A stretch of DNA of 10,658 bases, taken from the NCBI GenBank assembly GCA_025061245.1, contig JANZKD010000053.1, positions 1 through 10,658 on the forward strand. The letters are read 5' to 3'. Below the pieces are notes generated by a model. The model had not been told where the DNA came from. It made no database searches and saw only the letters and a list, made by a program, of their open reading frames with translations. The position numbers and the translations under genes were made by a program. This DNA comes from Candidatus Culexmicrobium profundum (GTDB lineage Archaea; Thermoproteota; Methanomethylicia; Culexarchaeales; Culexmicrobiaceae). Shown in pieces: positions 1 through 7,521 of the stretch; the first letter of the stretch is position 1, and every line of letters starts with the position of its first letter.

Positions 1-1449
1 GCAACAATACTTGAGGAGATGGATGTTCAGCATCCAGCTGCAAAAATGATGGTAGAAGTAGCAAAGTCACAGGATAAAGAAGTTGGAGATGGAACAACTT
101 CTGCTGTAATACTGGCGGGAGAACTATTAAAGGAAGCTGAGTCTCTCCTTGAGAAGAATATTCACCCTACAATAATAATTAATGGATTTAAGAAAGCAGC
201 TGAAAAATCTAAGGAAATTCTAGAGAATATAGCGATTCCAGTAAGTCTTGACGATGAGGAAACATTGAAGAAGATTGCTATGACTTCAATGAGTGGAAAA
301 GTAGTTTCAGTAGCTAAAGAACACTTAGCTGAAATTGCAGTTAAAGCTGTAAAGCAAATTGCTGAAGAACGCGATGGAAAAATGTTTGCAGATATCGATA
401 GAATTCAGTTAATCAAAAAGAAAGGTGGCGGTCTACTAGATACAAAGTTAATCTACGGTATTATCATTGATAAGGAGGTTGTTCATCCAGGTATGCCTAA
501 GAGAGTTGAAAAGGCAAAAATAGCACTACTAAACTGTCCACTAGAAGTTGAAAAAACAGAAATTGATGCAGAGATAAGGATAACTGATCCAGAACAGATG
601 AGGGCATTCCTAGAGGAAGAGGAGCGAATTCTAAAGTCCATGGTAGAGAAAATTAAGGAAAAGGGCGCTAACGTAGTGTTCTGCCAGAAGGGTATTGATG
701 ATGTTGCACAGCACTTCCTAGCTAAAAATGGTATACTCGCCGTAAGAAGAGTGAAGAAGTCGGACATGGCAAAACTGGCCAGGGCCACTGGTGGTAGGAT
801 TGTTACTAGTGTTGATGATTTAACTCCAAATGATCTAGGAGAAGCAGAACTAGTAGAAGAAAGAAAAGTTGCAGATGAAAAAATGGTCTTTGTAGAGGGA
901 TGCAAACATCCAAAGGCTGTCAGCATATTAATAAGAGGTGGACTTGAACGCTTTGTAGATGAGGCTGAACGGGCACTCAAAGATGCATTATATGTCGTTG
1001 CTGATGTAGTTAGGGAGCCAAGGATTGTTGCTGGTGGAGGAGCACCAGAATTAGAAGTTTCAAAGCTTCTCAAGGAGTATGCTGTAAGTGTCGGTGGACG
1101 AGAACAATTAGCAATAGAAGCATTTGCAAAAGCTATAGAAGTTATACCAAGAACTCTGGCTGAAAATGCAGGGCTAGATCCAATAGACATCTTAACTGAG
1201 CTAATAGCTGCACATGAAAAACCAGAAGGTAAATGGTATGGCGTAGATGTATTCGGCGGTGAACCAGCAGATATGCTGAAACTCGATGTAGTCGAGCCAC
1301 TCATAGTGAAACTTAATGCCATTAGATCTGCTGTTGAAGCTGCATCGATGATTCTAAGAATCGACGACATAATAGCTGCATCAAGGTTTGAAGAGAAAGA
1401 GAAGGAGAAAGAGAAAGAAGAAGAGGAAGAAACAGAATCAAAATTCTAA
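1..1449 (+). CDS. Thermosome (group II chaperonin) subunit, 5'-truncated by window edge
   Basis: This is a subunit of the archaeal thermosome, the ATP-driven double-ring chaperonin of the cytoplasm that folds proteins inside a cavity closed by a built-in lid. The frame is open to base 1, so the true start lies outside. About 482 residues are present against about 543 in the neighbouring full-length paralogue, so roughly 60 N-terminal residues are missing; the internal Met at base 19 is not a start. The ATP-site motif GDGTTS, the GGGAPE segment and the NAGLDP segment are all intact, so the protein should be active. The C-terminus is a highly charged Glu/Lys tail ending in ESKF rather than the Gly/Met-rich tail of many thermosomes. 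It converges on a second thermosome gene and shares perfect DNA tracts with it, for example 763-869. Assignment to the alpha or beta type is not possible from sequence alone. Confidence 0.97.
   Translation, partial: ATILEEMDVQHPAAKMMVEVAKSQDKEVGDGTTSAVILAGELLKEAESLLEKNIHPTIIINGFKKAAEKSKEILENIAIPVSLDDEETLKKIAMTSMSGKVVSVAKEHLAEIAVKAVKQIAEERDGKMFADIDRIQLIKKKGGGLLDTKLIYGIIIDKEVVHPGMPKRVEKAKIALLNCPLEVEKTEIDAEIRITDPEQMRAFLEEEERILKSMVEKIKEKGANVVFCQKGIDDVAQHFLAKNGILAVRRVKKSDMAKLARATGGRIVTSVDDLTPNDLGEAELVEERKVADEKMVFVEGCKHPKAVSILIRGGLERFVDEAERALKDALYVVADVVREPRIVAGGGAPELEVSKLLKEYAVSVGGREQLAIEAFAKAIEVIPRTLAENAGLDPIDILTELIAAHEKPEGKWYGVDVFGGEPADMLKLDVVEPLIVKLNAIRSAVEAASMILRIDDIIAASRFEEKEKEKEKEEEEETESKF
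763..869 (+). repeat. 107-bp perfect inverted repeat, copy A (inside thermosome gene 1)
   Basis: These 107 bases are identical, base for base, to the reverse complement of 2069-2175 in the second thermosome gene. They encode the segment running from DMAKLARATGG to EERKV. All synonymous positions match across about 35 codons, including six-fold degenerate Leu, Arg and Ser codons, while the immediately flanking codons differ. Other perfect inverted tracts between the two genes are 19-66 with 2875-2922 (48 bp), 467-540 with 2398-2471 (74 bp) and 1007-1050 with 1891-1934 (44 bp, end coordinates approximate). The pattern fits gene conversion between paralogues. Confidence 0.95.
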
Positions 1450-1459
1450 GTAAAGCATC

Positions 1460-1466
1460 AAAAAAA
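1460..1466 (-). terminator. T-run terminator of thermosome gene 2 (minus strand)
   Basis: Seven consecutive A on the plus strand read as seven T in the minus-strand transcript, about 40 bp beyond the stop of the convergent thermosome gene. With the opposite T-runs this makes the 54-bp gap a two-way terminator. Confidence 0.5.
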
Positions 1467-1481
1467 TAAATAGAATTAATT

Positions 1482-1500
1482 AATTTTTTGTTTATTTTTT
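1482..1500 (+). terminator. T-rich terminator of thermosome gene 1
   Basis: Runs of six T at 1484-1489 and 1495-1500 lie 30-50 bp after the stop codon in the plus strand, the form of an archaeal intrinsic terminator. No strong stem precedes them, as is usual in archaea. Confidence 0.6.
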
Positions 1501-1503
1501 AAC

Positions 1504-3135
1504 TTAATATTCTTCTCCGAATCCTTTGCCTTTTCCTTCTTTCTCTCTACTTGGTGGTGCAGCTGCAATTATATCATCAATTCTTAGAATCATAATTGCT
1601 GCTTCTGTACCTGATTTAATAGCTTGCTTCTTTACACTTGCAGGTTCTAATACTCCTTGCTTCCACATGTCATCTACTTTTCCTTGAACAACATTTATTC
1701 CTGTCCATTTTTCACCTTTTTCATGTCTTGTTCTGAGTTCAACCATTATGTCAACTGGATCTAGTCCAGCGTTTTCAGCTAGAGTTAAAGGTATAACTTC
1801 AATGGCTTCTGCAAATCTCAGTGCTGCAAGTTGTTCTTTTCCTTTCAGTGTTCTAGCCCAGTCTCTAATTCTGTGGGCTACCTCTGCTTCTGGTGCTCCT
1901 CCACCAGCAACAATCCTTGGCTCCCTAACTAAGTTCCTTGTGACGCATAATGCGTCATGTAGTGAGCGTTCAGCTTCATCTACTAGGTGTTTTGTTCCTC
2001 CCCTCACAAGTATTGTAACTGCCTTTGGATTTTTACATCCTTCAATGAATACCATTTTGTCTTCTCCGACTTTTCTTTCTTCTACTAGTTCTGCTTCTCC
2101 TAGATCATTTGGAGTTAAATCATCAACACTAGTAACAATCCTACCACCAGTGGCCCTGGCCAGTTTTGCCATGTCTGATTCTTTTACTCTTCTTATTGCC
2201 ATGATTTTCTTTTTGGCTAGGAAGTGCTGTGCAACATCGTCAATTCCTTTTTGACAGATTAGTACGTTTGCTCCAACTTCAGCTAGTTTATTAACCATCT
2301 TTTTGAGCATTTCAGTTTCTTGTTCTAAGAATGATCTCATTTGCTCTGGGCTTGTTATGTGTATTTTTGCACTTATCTCTGTTTTCTCTATCTCTATTGG
2401 ACAGTTTAGTAGTGCTATTTTTGCCTTTTCAACTCTCTTAGGCATACCTGGATGAACAACCTCCTTATCAAGGACAATTCCATATACTAGTTTAGTGTCG
2501 TTGAGTGATCCGCCTTCCTTCTTTTCTACTTTTACGTTATCTATATCGACATACCATTTGTCATCCTTTTTCTCAGCTACTTGTAGTATGGCATCAACTG
2601 CCATTTCAGTTAATTTCTCGATGGCTCCAATGATCATTGCCTTGCTTGATAGTGATGTTATTCCTGCTTTAATCAGTGTTTCCTTGTCTGTTGGATCTAT
2701 TGGTACTGCAATTTCATCAATAACTTCTAATGCCTTATCCATTGCCTTTTTATATCCCTCAATTATTATTGTTGGGTGTACATCTTGCAATAATAGTTCT
2801 TCAGCTTGCTTCAATAGTTCTCCTGCTAATATTACTGATGATGTTGTTCCATCTCCAACTTCATCGTCTTGGGCCTTTGCTACTTCTACCATCATTTTTG
2901 CAGCTGGATGCTGAACATCCATTTCCTTCAATATCGTTGCGCCGTCATTTGTTATTACTATGTCTCCGAAGCTGTCTACTAACATTTTATCCATTCCTCT
3001 AGGACCAAGAGAACTACGCACTGTTTCTGCTAGTATTCTTGCTGCCAGTATGTTTGATCTTAAAGCTTCACGTCCAACAGTTCTACTGGTGCCTTCCTTT
3101 AAGAGAATAACAGGTTGACCCGCGGTGGCCGTCAT
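1504..3135 (-). CDS. Thermosome (group II chaperonin) subunit, full length
   Basis: This is a complete thermosome subunit of 543 residues, the normal family length. Visible signatures in order are LGPRGMDKM (43-51), NDGATIL (63-69), the ATP-binding GDGTTS (94-99), the apical domain with its lid segment at about 245-285, GGGAPE (411-416) and the NAGLDP stretch (455-460) that carries the ATP-hydrolysis Asp of the family. The tail is a short Lys/Gly/Glu sequence ending EEY, with no Gly-Gly-Met repeats. The ATG at 3135 is chosen because the minus strand has GAGGTGA (complement of 3143-3149) seven bases before it and the N-terminus matches the family. It converges on a paralogue and presumably co-assembles with it into mixed rings. 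It has its own promoter region upstream (3136-3200), so it is not in an operon with the genes that follow on the other strand. Confidence 0.98.
   Translation of the reverse strand: MTATAGQPVILLKEGTSRTVGREALRSNILAARILAETVRSSLGPRGMDKMLVDSFGDIVITNDGATILKEMDVQHPAAKMMVEVAKAQDDEVGDGTTSSVILAGELLKQAEELLLQDVHPTIIIEGYKKAMDKALEVIDEIAVPIDPTDKETLIKAGITSLSSKAMIIGAIEKLTEMAVDAILQVAEKKDDKWYVDIDNVKVEKKEGGSLNDTKLVYGIVLDKEVVHPGMPKRVEKAKIALLNCPIEIEKTEISAKIHITSPEQMRSFLEQETEMLKKMVNKLAEVGANVLICQKGIDDVAQHFLAKKKIMAIRRVKESDMAKLARATGGRIVTSVDDLTPNDLGEAELVEERKVGEDKMVFIEGCKNPKAVTILVRGGTKHLVDEAERSLHDALCVTRNLVREPRIVAGGGAPEAEVAHRIRDWARTLKGKEQLAALRFAEAIEVIPLTLAENAGLDPVDIMVELRTRHEKGEKWTGINVVQGKVDDMWKQGVLEPASVKKQAIKSGTEAAIMILRIDDIIAAAPPSREKEGKGKGFGEEY
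2069..2175 (-). repeat. 107-bp perfect inverted repeat, copy B (inside thermosome gene 2)
   Basis: This is the reverse-complement partner of 763-869. The two copies sit about 1.2 kb apart in opposite orientation and could support both gene conversion and inversion of the DNA between them. Confidence 0.95.
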
Positions 3136-3176
3136 AAGTCATTCACCTCTCTACCGTTACTGCAAATAATTGTCAG

Positions 3177-3190
3177 TTATTTATTTTTTA
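3177..3190 (-). promoter_or_regulatory. A/T-rich TATA-like element upstream of thermosome gene 2
   Basis: On the minus strand this reads as an A-rich TATA-like block (AAAAAATAAATAA) centred near 3184. A start about 25 bp downstream, near 3158, would give a leader of about 22 bases that includes the GAGGTGA ribosome site. A weak dyad, ACTG at 3159-3162 and CAGT at 3174-3177, sits at the predicted start and could be an operator, but it is short enough to be chance. The same block may also serve the divergent UbiD operon in the other direction. Confidence 0.4.
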
Positions 3191-3266
3191 CTTCAATCTT
3201 TCATGATGCTCTAAGGTATCTAAATGGTTAAATTGTATGTTTTATCTTCTATTTTGTGGGGATTGT

Positions 3267-4637
3267 ATGATTTCAAGTCTGAGAGATATAATTGATTTTT
3301 TAAAGAGTTTAGATGAATTATTGGTTGTAGATATTCCTCTCTCTCCAAAGTTTGAAATTGCAGCTGCATTAAAGGTTTTTGATGGTTTTCCCATATTATT
3401 TGAGAATGTTGCAGGGTATAATGTTAGGGTTGTTGGTGGTATATGTAGCTCAAAGGAGTTAGTAGGCAAAGTTTTGAATGTTCCTTTTCGCACTCTTCAT
3501 GACGCCTTACTTGATGCGATAGGTAATCCAATGGCTCCTACCATAACTGATAATGCACCAGTAAAGGAGAAAATTGAGAAGCCTAATTTAAGCAATTTAC
3601 CCATATTGACTCATTATGAGCGTGACGCTGGTCCCTATATTACTTGTGGTGTAGTTTTTGCTAGGGATTTGGATGGGAAATTTCAAAATGCATCAATTCA
3701 TAGAATGCTCGTCTTAGATGAGAAGACACTTGTCATTCGAGTAGTTCCTAGACATTTATATTACCTATTAAAGCAGGCTGAAAAACTTGGACGACCTTTA
3801 CCTATTGCTATAGCAATAGGTTTACATCCTGCAATTTTATTGGCTGCTGCGTCTTCTCCTCCACTGGGTGTGGATGAACTTCATGTTGCTAATGCTCTTA
3901 TGCAAAATAATTTAAAAGTTACATATTGTAATCATTCAGAAATTTTGGTTCCTGCTGAATCAGAAATTGTTCTGGAAGGATTTATTTATCCAGATAAATT
4001 GGCTGAGGAGGGACCATTTGTCGATATAACTGGAACTTATGACTTTAAGCGTAGTCAACCAGTGGTGGAGATTGTTGAAGTTATGATGAGGAGGAACCCA
4101 ATATATCAAGCATTACTTCCAGCTGGCATTGAGCATCGCTTCTTAATGGGCTTTCATAGAGAGGCTCAAATACGAAGATATGTTAGTCGAGTTGTTCCTA
4201 AAGTTAAGGATGTACGATTATCTTTTGGCGGTTGCGGTTGGCTTCACGCAATAATATCAATTGAAAAGTCATCTGAGGGTGATGGGAAAAATGCGATACT
4301 TGCCGCCTTTGCTGCTCATCCAAGCCTAAAACATGTTGTAGTTGTTGACTCTGATATCGACATTTACGACTTAAACTCTGTTGAATGGGCTATTGCAACC
4401 CGCTTTCAAGCACATAAAGACCTTGTAGTAATCAAGAACGTTAGAGGCTCTAGTATAGATCCATCGATTGATGAGAAGAAACTATTAACTTCTAAAATGG
4501 GTATTGATGCAACAAAACCCCTAGATAAACCTCAATCTCTCTTTATGAAAGCTTTAATACCAAGTTTATCTGAAGTAAAGAAGAAGCTGGAGGACTTAAA
4601 ACTTGTTTCTAAACAGAGAACAAGAACGAATGCTTAA
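3267..4637 (+). CDS. UbiD-family prenylated-FMN decarboxylase, probable anhydromevalonate phosphate decarboxylase
   Basis: A UbiD-family protein of 456 residues. The family uses prenylated FMN, made by UbiX, to decarboxylate unsaturated acids. Active-site landmarks are Arg146 in NASIHRML, the EEGPF segment at 247-251 with Glu247/Glu248, and Asp253 in the following VDITG; these match the family's Arg-Glu-Glu/Asp catalytic set. DSDIDIYD (361-368) followed by VEWAIATR, and KMGIDAT (410-416), are further family signatures. The immediate neighbours are both subunits of aconitase X. In Aeropyrum pernix that combination is the phosphomevalonate dehydratase plus decarboxylase of the archaeal mevalonate pathway, so the likely reaction is trans-anhydromevalonate 5-phosphate to isopentenyl phosphate plus CO2. 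I prefer the ATG at 3267, preceded by a GTGGGGAT element and giving a normal N-terminus, over the upstream in-frame ATG at 3237. Other UbiD substrates, such as a quinone precursor, are less likely given the context. Confidence 0.9.
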   Translation: MISSLRDIIDFLKSLDELLVVDIPLSPKFEIAAALKVFDGFPILFENVAGYNVRVVGGICSSKELVGKVLNVPFRTLHDALLDAIGNPMAPTITDNAPVKEKIEKPNLSNLPILTHYERDAGPYITCGVVFARDLDGKFQNASIHRMLVLDEKTLVIRVVPRHLYYLLKQAEKLGRPLPIAIAIGLHPAILLAAASSPPLGVDELHVANALMQNNLKVTYCNHSEILVPAESEIVLEGFIYPDKLAEEGPFVDITGTYDFKRSQPVVEIVEVMMRRNPIYQALLPAGIEHRFLMGFHREAQIRRYVSRVVPKVKDVRLSFGGCGWLHAIISIEKSSEGDGKNAILAAFAAHPSLKHVVVVDSDIDIYDLNSVEWAIATRFQAHKDLVVIKNVRGSSIDPSIDEKKLLTSKMGIDATKPLDKPQSLFMKALIPSLSEVKKKLEDLKLVSKQRTRTNA

Positions 4638-5787
4638 AGGAGATCATGGATCAGCAGTTCAAAAGGCAATGGAGTTACTGGTGGCAATTGGTGATGCCCT
4701 AAATGCTGAAAAACTAATTCCTATATCTAGTGCTCATATATCTGGGGTTAGCTATACAAGTATTGGTGATGCTGGATTACTTTTTCTGAAAGATTTCGCT
4801 CTGCTTGGAGCAAAAGTTAAGGTTTCTACTTCCCTAAATCCTGCTGGAATAGATTTAGATAGATGGAGGCAAATGGGTGTAAAGGAAGATTTCTATGAAA
4901 AGCAAAGGCAAATATTAGATGCCTTTTATAAAATGGGTGTAAAGTTAACTTGTACATGTACCCCCTACTTCTCAGGAAATTTACCTAGATCCAATAGTGA
5001 TATTGCCTGGGCTGAGTCCTCGGCTGTTGTGTATGCAAATTCTGTTCTTAAAGCCAAGACGAATAGAGAGTCAGGTCCCTCTGCACTTGCATCTGCAATA
5101 ACAGGGTATATTCCTCTATGTGGATATCACTTAGAGGAGAATAGGAGGGGTTCCCATAATATAATTTTAGAGTTTAAACCTAAATCTCTCCTTGATGCAA
5201 GCATCATAGGTTTTATTGCTGGGAAGAAGGTTGTCAGCGGTGTCCCTGTTTTCCCTAAATCTAAGAACTTTACTTCTGATCACTTAAAGGCAATGTCTGC
5301 TGGTTTAGCTACTTCTGGAGGCATCTCGATGTTTCGCATACGAGATGCTAGTGAAGAATTGAATGTAAAAGAGAAAGTTTTCATAGAGCCTTCAGATGTC
5401 AATGAAGTTTTAGATAGATATTCTGCTAGTACTCAAGTCAACACAATTTTCTTTGGCTGTCCTCATTGTAGTCTAAGTGAATTAAAAAATTTGGCATCCC
5501 TATTGAAGGGGAGACGTGTGAAAGGAGATATCCGATTATGGGTTTTCACCTCCAGAGCTGTATATAGCCAAGCTGAGAAGGCTGGTCTGATAGATTTAAT
5601 AGAGCATGCTGGTGGACGAGTGTATTGCGACACATGTCCAATTGTAATGCCCCTCTACCTATTACATGGCCATACAATTGCAACTAATTCAAGTAAAGCA
5701 GCATATTACTTGACAACTCTGCATGGAATTGAAGTTTCCCTCTTAGATGTAAATTCATGTATAAAACTGTATACTGAGGGGGTTTAA
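4603..5787 (+). CDS. Aconitase X large subunit, probable phosphomevalonate dehydratase large subunit
   Basis: This is the catalytic large subunit of the aconitase X family (394 residues). With the small subunit encoded next, it is expected to dehydrate (R)-mevalonate 5-phosphate to trans-anhydromevalonate 5-phosphate. The start is TTG at 4603: it has GGAGGA at 4589-4594, eight bases upstream, and yields the family-like N-terminus FLNREQERMLKGDHG; the ATG at 4630 would cut this off. The gene therefore overlaps the end of the decarboxylase gene by 35 bp, which suggests translational coupling. Conserved stretches include the AWAESSAVVYANSV segment (135-148) and the following TNRESGPSALASAITGY. 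Likely metal or cluster ligands are among Cys117/Cys119 (TCTCT), Cys286/Cys289 (GCPHC) and Cys342/Cys345 (CDTC). Bacterial aconitase X proteins acting on hydroxyproline are usually fused or in other contexts, so the mevalonate role is inferred from the UbiD neighbour. Confidence 0.92.
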   Translation: MFLNREQERMLKGDHGSAVQKAMELLVAIGDALNAEKLIPISSAHISGVSYTSIGDAGLLFLKDFALLGAKVKVSTSLNPAGIDLDRWRQMGVKEDFYEKQRQILDAFYKMGVKLTCTCTPYFSGNLPRSNSDIAWAESSAVVYANSVLKAKTNRESGPSALASAITGYIPLCGYHLEENRRGSHNIILEFKPKSLLDASIIGFIAGKKVVSGVPVFPKSKNFTSDHLKAMSAGLATSGGISMFRIRDASEELNVKEKVFIEPSDVNEVLDRYSASTQVNTIFFGCPHCSLSELKNLASLLKGRRVKGDIRLWVFTSRAVYSQAEKAGLIDLIEHAGGRVYCDTCPIVMPLYLLHGHTIATNSSKAAYYLTTLHGIEVSLLDVNSCIKLYTEGV

Positions 5788-5789
5788 CT

Positions 5790-6209
5790 GTGTCTGAGTT
5801 AACTCTTAGGGGTCGAGGTCTTTCTAAGTATATTGGTCATGGTGAGGCATTACTGTCAATGGAGCCTATATCCTTTTTTGGCGGTGTTAATCCCAAGACT
5901 GGTATTGTTGTGGAGAGGAGTCATCCATTAGAGAATATATCGATTAAAGGTAAAGTTCTCATTTTCCCCTATGGGAAGGGAAGTACTGTTGGTGCATATG
6001 TTTTATATCAAATGTCAAAGCTTGGAACTGCTCCTGCAGCTATCATTAATGTTAAGGCGGATCATGTTACCTTGGTGGGCTGCATTATTGCACAAATCCC
6101 CCTTGTTGATAGTTTGGATAGAGATCCCTTCTCATTAATTAATGATGGGGATTATGTCATTGTGGATGGTGTGAATGGTTTAGTTAAAGTTTCTAGAAGG
6201 AAATTCTAG
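5790..6209 (+). CDS. Aconitase X small (swivelling) subunit, probable phosphomevalonate dehydratase small subunit
   Basis: A 139-residue swivelling-domain subunit of aconitase X, partner of the large subunit just upstream. Its stop-to-start gap is two bases. The start is GTG at 5790, preceded by a GAGGGGG element ending about eight bases upstream. Family motifs are visible in order: GHGEALLSMEPISFFGGVNP (16-35), SHPLENISIKGKVLIFP (44-60) and YGKGSTVGAY (61-70), where Ser65 corresponds to the Ser of the family's G-[RK]-G-S active-site loop. GTAPAAIINVKAD follows. The gene ends in a TAG at 6207-6209 that lies inside a palindrome shared with the convergent HD-domain gene. It is the last gene of the three-gene operon; no strong T-run follows at once, so transcripts may run into the neighbour's antisense. 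Confidence 0.93.
   Translation: MSELTLRGRGLSKYIGHGEALLSMEPISFFGGVNPKTGIVVERSHPLENISIKGKVLIFPYGKGSTVGAYVLYQMSKLGTAPAAIINVKADHVTLVGCIIAQIPLVDSLDRDPFSLINDGDYVIVDGVNGLVKVSRRKF
6193..6209. repeat. 17-bp palindrome holding both convergent stop codons
   Basis: The sequence CTAGAA-GGAAA-TTCTAG has perfect six-base arms around a five-base loop. Its right end contains the TAG stop of the aconitase X small subunit and its left end contains the complement of the TAG stop of the HD-domain gene. The palindrome is exactly the overlap of the two coding regions. Confidence 0.9.
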
Positions 6210-7491
6210 TGGATGGTGGGGGTCCTCCTAAAACTTCCATTGCAGCTTTTTCAACTTTCCTTCTATGTTCAGGGAAAGTGTATGCTCTAATTACATCAAT
6301 ATATCCTTTTAGGACATTTACGATGTCTGATATTTCACTTAATCTGTGCGGTATTTTTTCGTCATCTCTATCTTCGAAGACTATTATTTCCATTGGGTCT
6401 AATTGTCTTGGATTGTATGGTATGGATGGTAGTGTTGGTACGTCGATGAATACTTCATTTTCATTTATTTCAGCTCTCTTAGCTATTTCTTTTTCAATTT
6501 CTTTTCTCAGCCTCTCTATGGTTAGTATGCTTGCTAGAAACTTGTTTTTGGTGTGTACGGTTATTTCATAGGCGCATTTCAGTAGTTCTCTTCTACTGTA
6601 CATTTCAATTAGTTTGTGTGCTTGCTTTAGATTTTCATCTTTGCTGCCAGCTAATTCACGTATCTTTGTTATAATGTATCCATCATCAAATAATACGTAT
6701 TCTTCAGGTGACTTGAAGTCTATTATTCCGAGATAATCTCTCGCTAGGTCCATGGCTTCGGATAGCATTAGATTGGCGCTTCTAACACTTCTGTGATAAT
6801 ATACTGCCTTGAACATTTCATATCTAGCTATTAGGAATGATTCAAGTGCGTAGAGTGCTCCTGGAATTTCAACGGCAAGCTTTCCATTTATAATGTTTAG
6901 TGAATGTATTATTCTGAATATGTCTACTAATCCATATTGGACTCCTGTGAAGTGTGAATCTCTCACTAGGAAATCCATTTTATCTACATCATATTGACTT
7001 GATATTACTTGGTCTAGGATCTTCATTTTCTCACTGTTTTTCTTGCTTACCGCTAGGTTTGCTACTTCTTTTACATCTAGACCGTAATCATTTAGTATGT
7101 CTTTAATTTCACTCTCTGTTATTAGCCAGTAGGTTAAGTCTTCATGGTCTTTGCCTAGATACTTTATTGATATGTCCTCGTATACGTGGGAGAATGGTCC
7201 ATGTCCTATGTCATGGAGTAGGGCTGCGATGCGTAGATATTCTATTTCTTCTTCGCCCATTAATCCTAAGTTGATTAAGTGTTCTCCAACAATACCTGCT
7301 AGATGCATGGCTCCAAGGGAGTGTCCAAATCGTGTATGTTCAGCGCCTGGATAGGTTAGGTATGCTCCTCCAAGCTGCTTTATTCTCCTTAATCTCTGAA
7401 ATATGGTTGTATCTATAACTCTTTTTTCAAGTTCACTTATGAAGATGTATCCATGTATGGGATCTCTAATCTCCAAGTGTTTTCGCCACAT
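6193..7491 (-). CDS. HD-domain phosphohydrolase, SAMHD1/dGTPase-like (COG1078 type)
   Basis: A metal-dependent HD-superfamily phosphohydrolase of 432 residues, resembling SAMHD1 and bacterial dGTPase-like enzymes that cut dNTPs to deoxynucleoside and triphosphate. The full metal set is present: His57 (TRFGHSLGAMHLAG), His93-Asp94 (LLHDIGHGPFSH) and Asp170 (DVDKMDFLVRDSHFTGVQYG). The N-terminal IRDPIHGYI and the FQRLRRIKQLGGAYLTYPGA stretch are typical of this subgroup. I choose the ATG at 7491, not the one at 7503: a GAGGAT element lies just before 7491 and the TATA box near 7528 predicts transcription starting close to 7502, which would leave the first ATG at or before the transcript end. 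It diverges from thymidylate kinase, which supports a role in dNTP balance, but the substrate is not proven. Its 3' end overlaps the aconitase X small-subunit gene by 17 bp. Confidence 0.9.
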   Translation of the reverse strand: MWRKHLEIRDPIHGYIFISELEKRVIDTTIFQRLRRIKQLGGAYLTYPGAEHTRFGHSLGAMHLAGIVGEHLINLGLMGEEEIEYLRIAALLHDIGHGPFSHVYEDISIKYLGKDHEDLTYWLITESEIKDILNDYGLDVKEVANLAVSKKNSEKMKILDQVISSQYDVDKMDFLVRDSHFTGVQYGLVDIFRIIHSLNIINGKLAVEIPGALYALESFLIARYEMFKAVYYHRSVRSANLMLSEAMDLARDYLGIIDFKSPEEYVLFDDGYIITKIRELAGSKDENLKQAHKLIEMYSRRELLKCAYEITVHTKNKFLASILTIERLRKEIEKEIAKRAEINENEVFIDVPTLPSIPYNPRQLDPMEIIVFEDRDDEKIPHRLSEISDIVNVLKGYIDVIRAYTFPEHRRKVEKAAMEVLGGPPPSTRISF

Positions 7492-7521
7492 TATTATCCT
7501 CATTAAATGTTTTTCTCATAG

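Noticed and set aside
483..1370. Long antisense reading frame (295 codons) opposite thermosome gene 1
   Set aside because: It is Ser-rich shadow translation of a conserved gene; the sense strand encodes an intact thermosome. Similar frames opposite thermosome gene 2 (1748-3002) and elsewhere were dropped for the same reason.
3159..3177. ACTG/CAGT dyad in the thermosome promoter as a heat-shock operator
   Set aside because: Arms are only four bases and do not match a heat-shock operator I can name with confidence; kept only as a remark.
3237..3266. Upstream ATG of the UbiD-family gene as the true start
   Set aside because: It adds ten residues (MFYLLFCGDC) not typical of the family; the ATG at 3267 has a better ribosome-site candidate. 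Not fully excluded.
7492..7503. ATG at 7503 as start of the HD-domain gene
   Set aside because: It overlaps the GAGGAT ribosome-site candidate for the ATG at 7491 and lies at the predicted transcription start.
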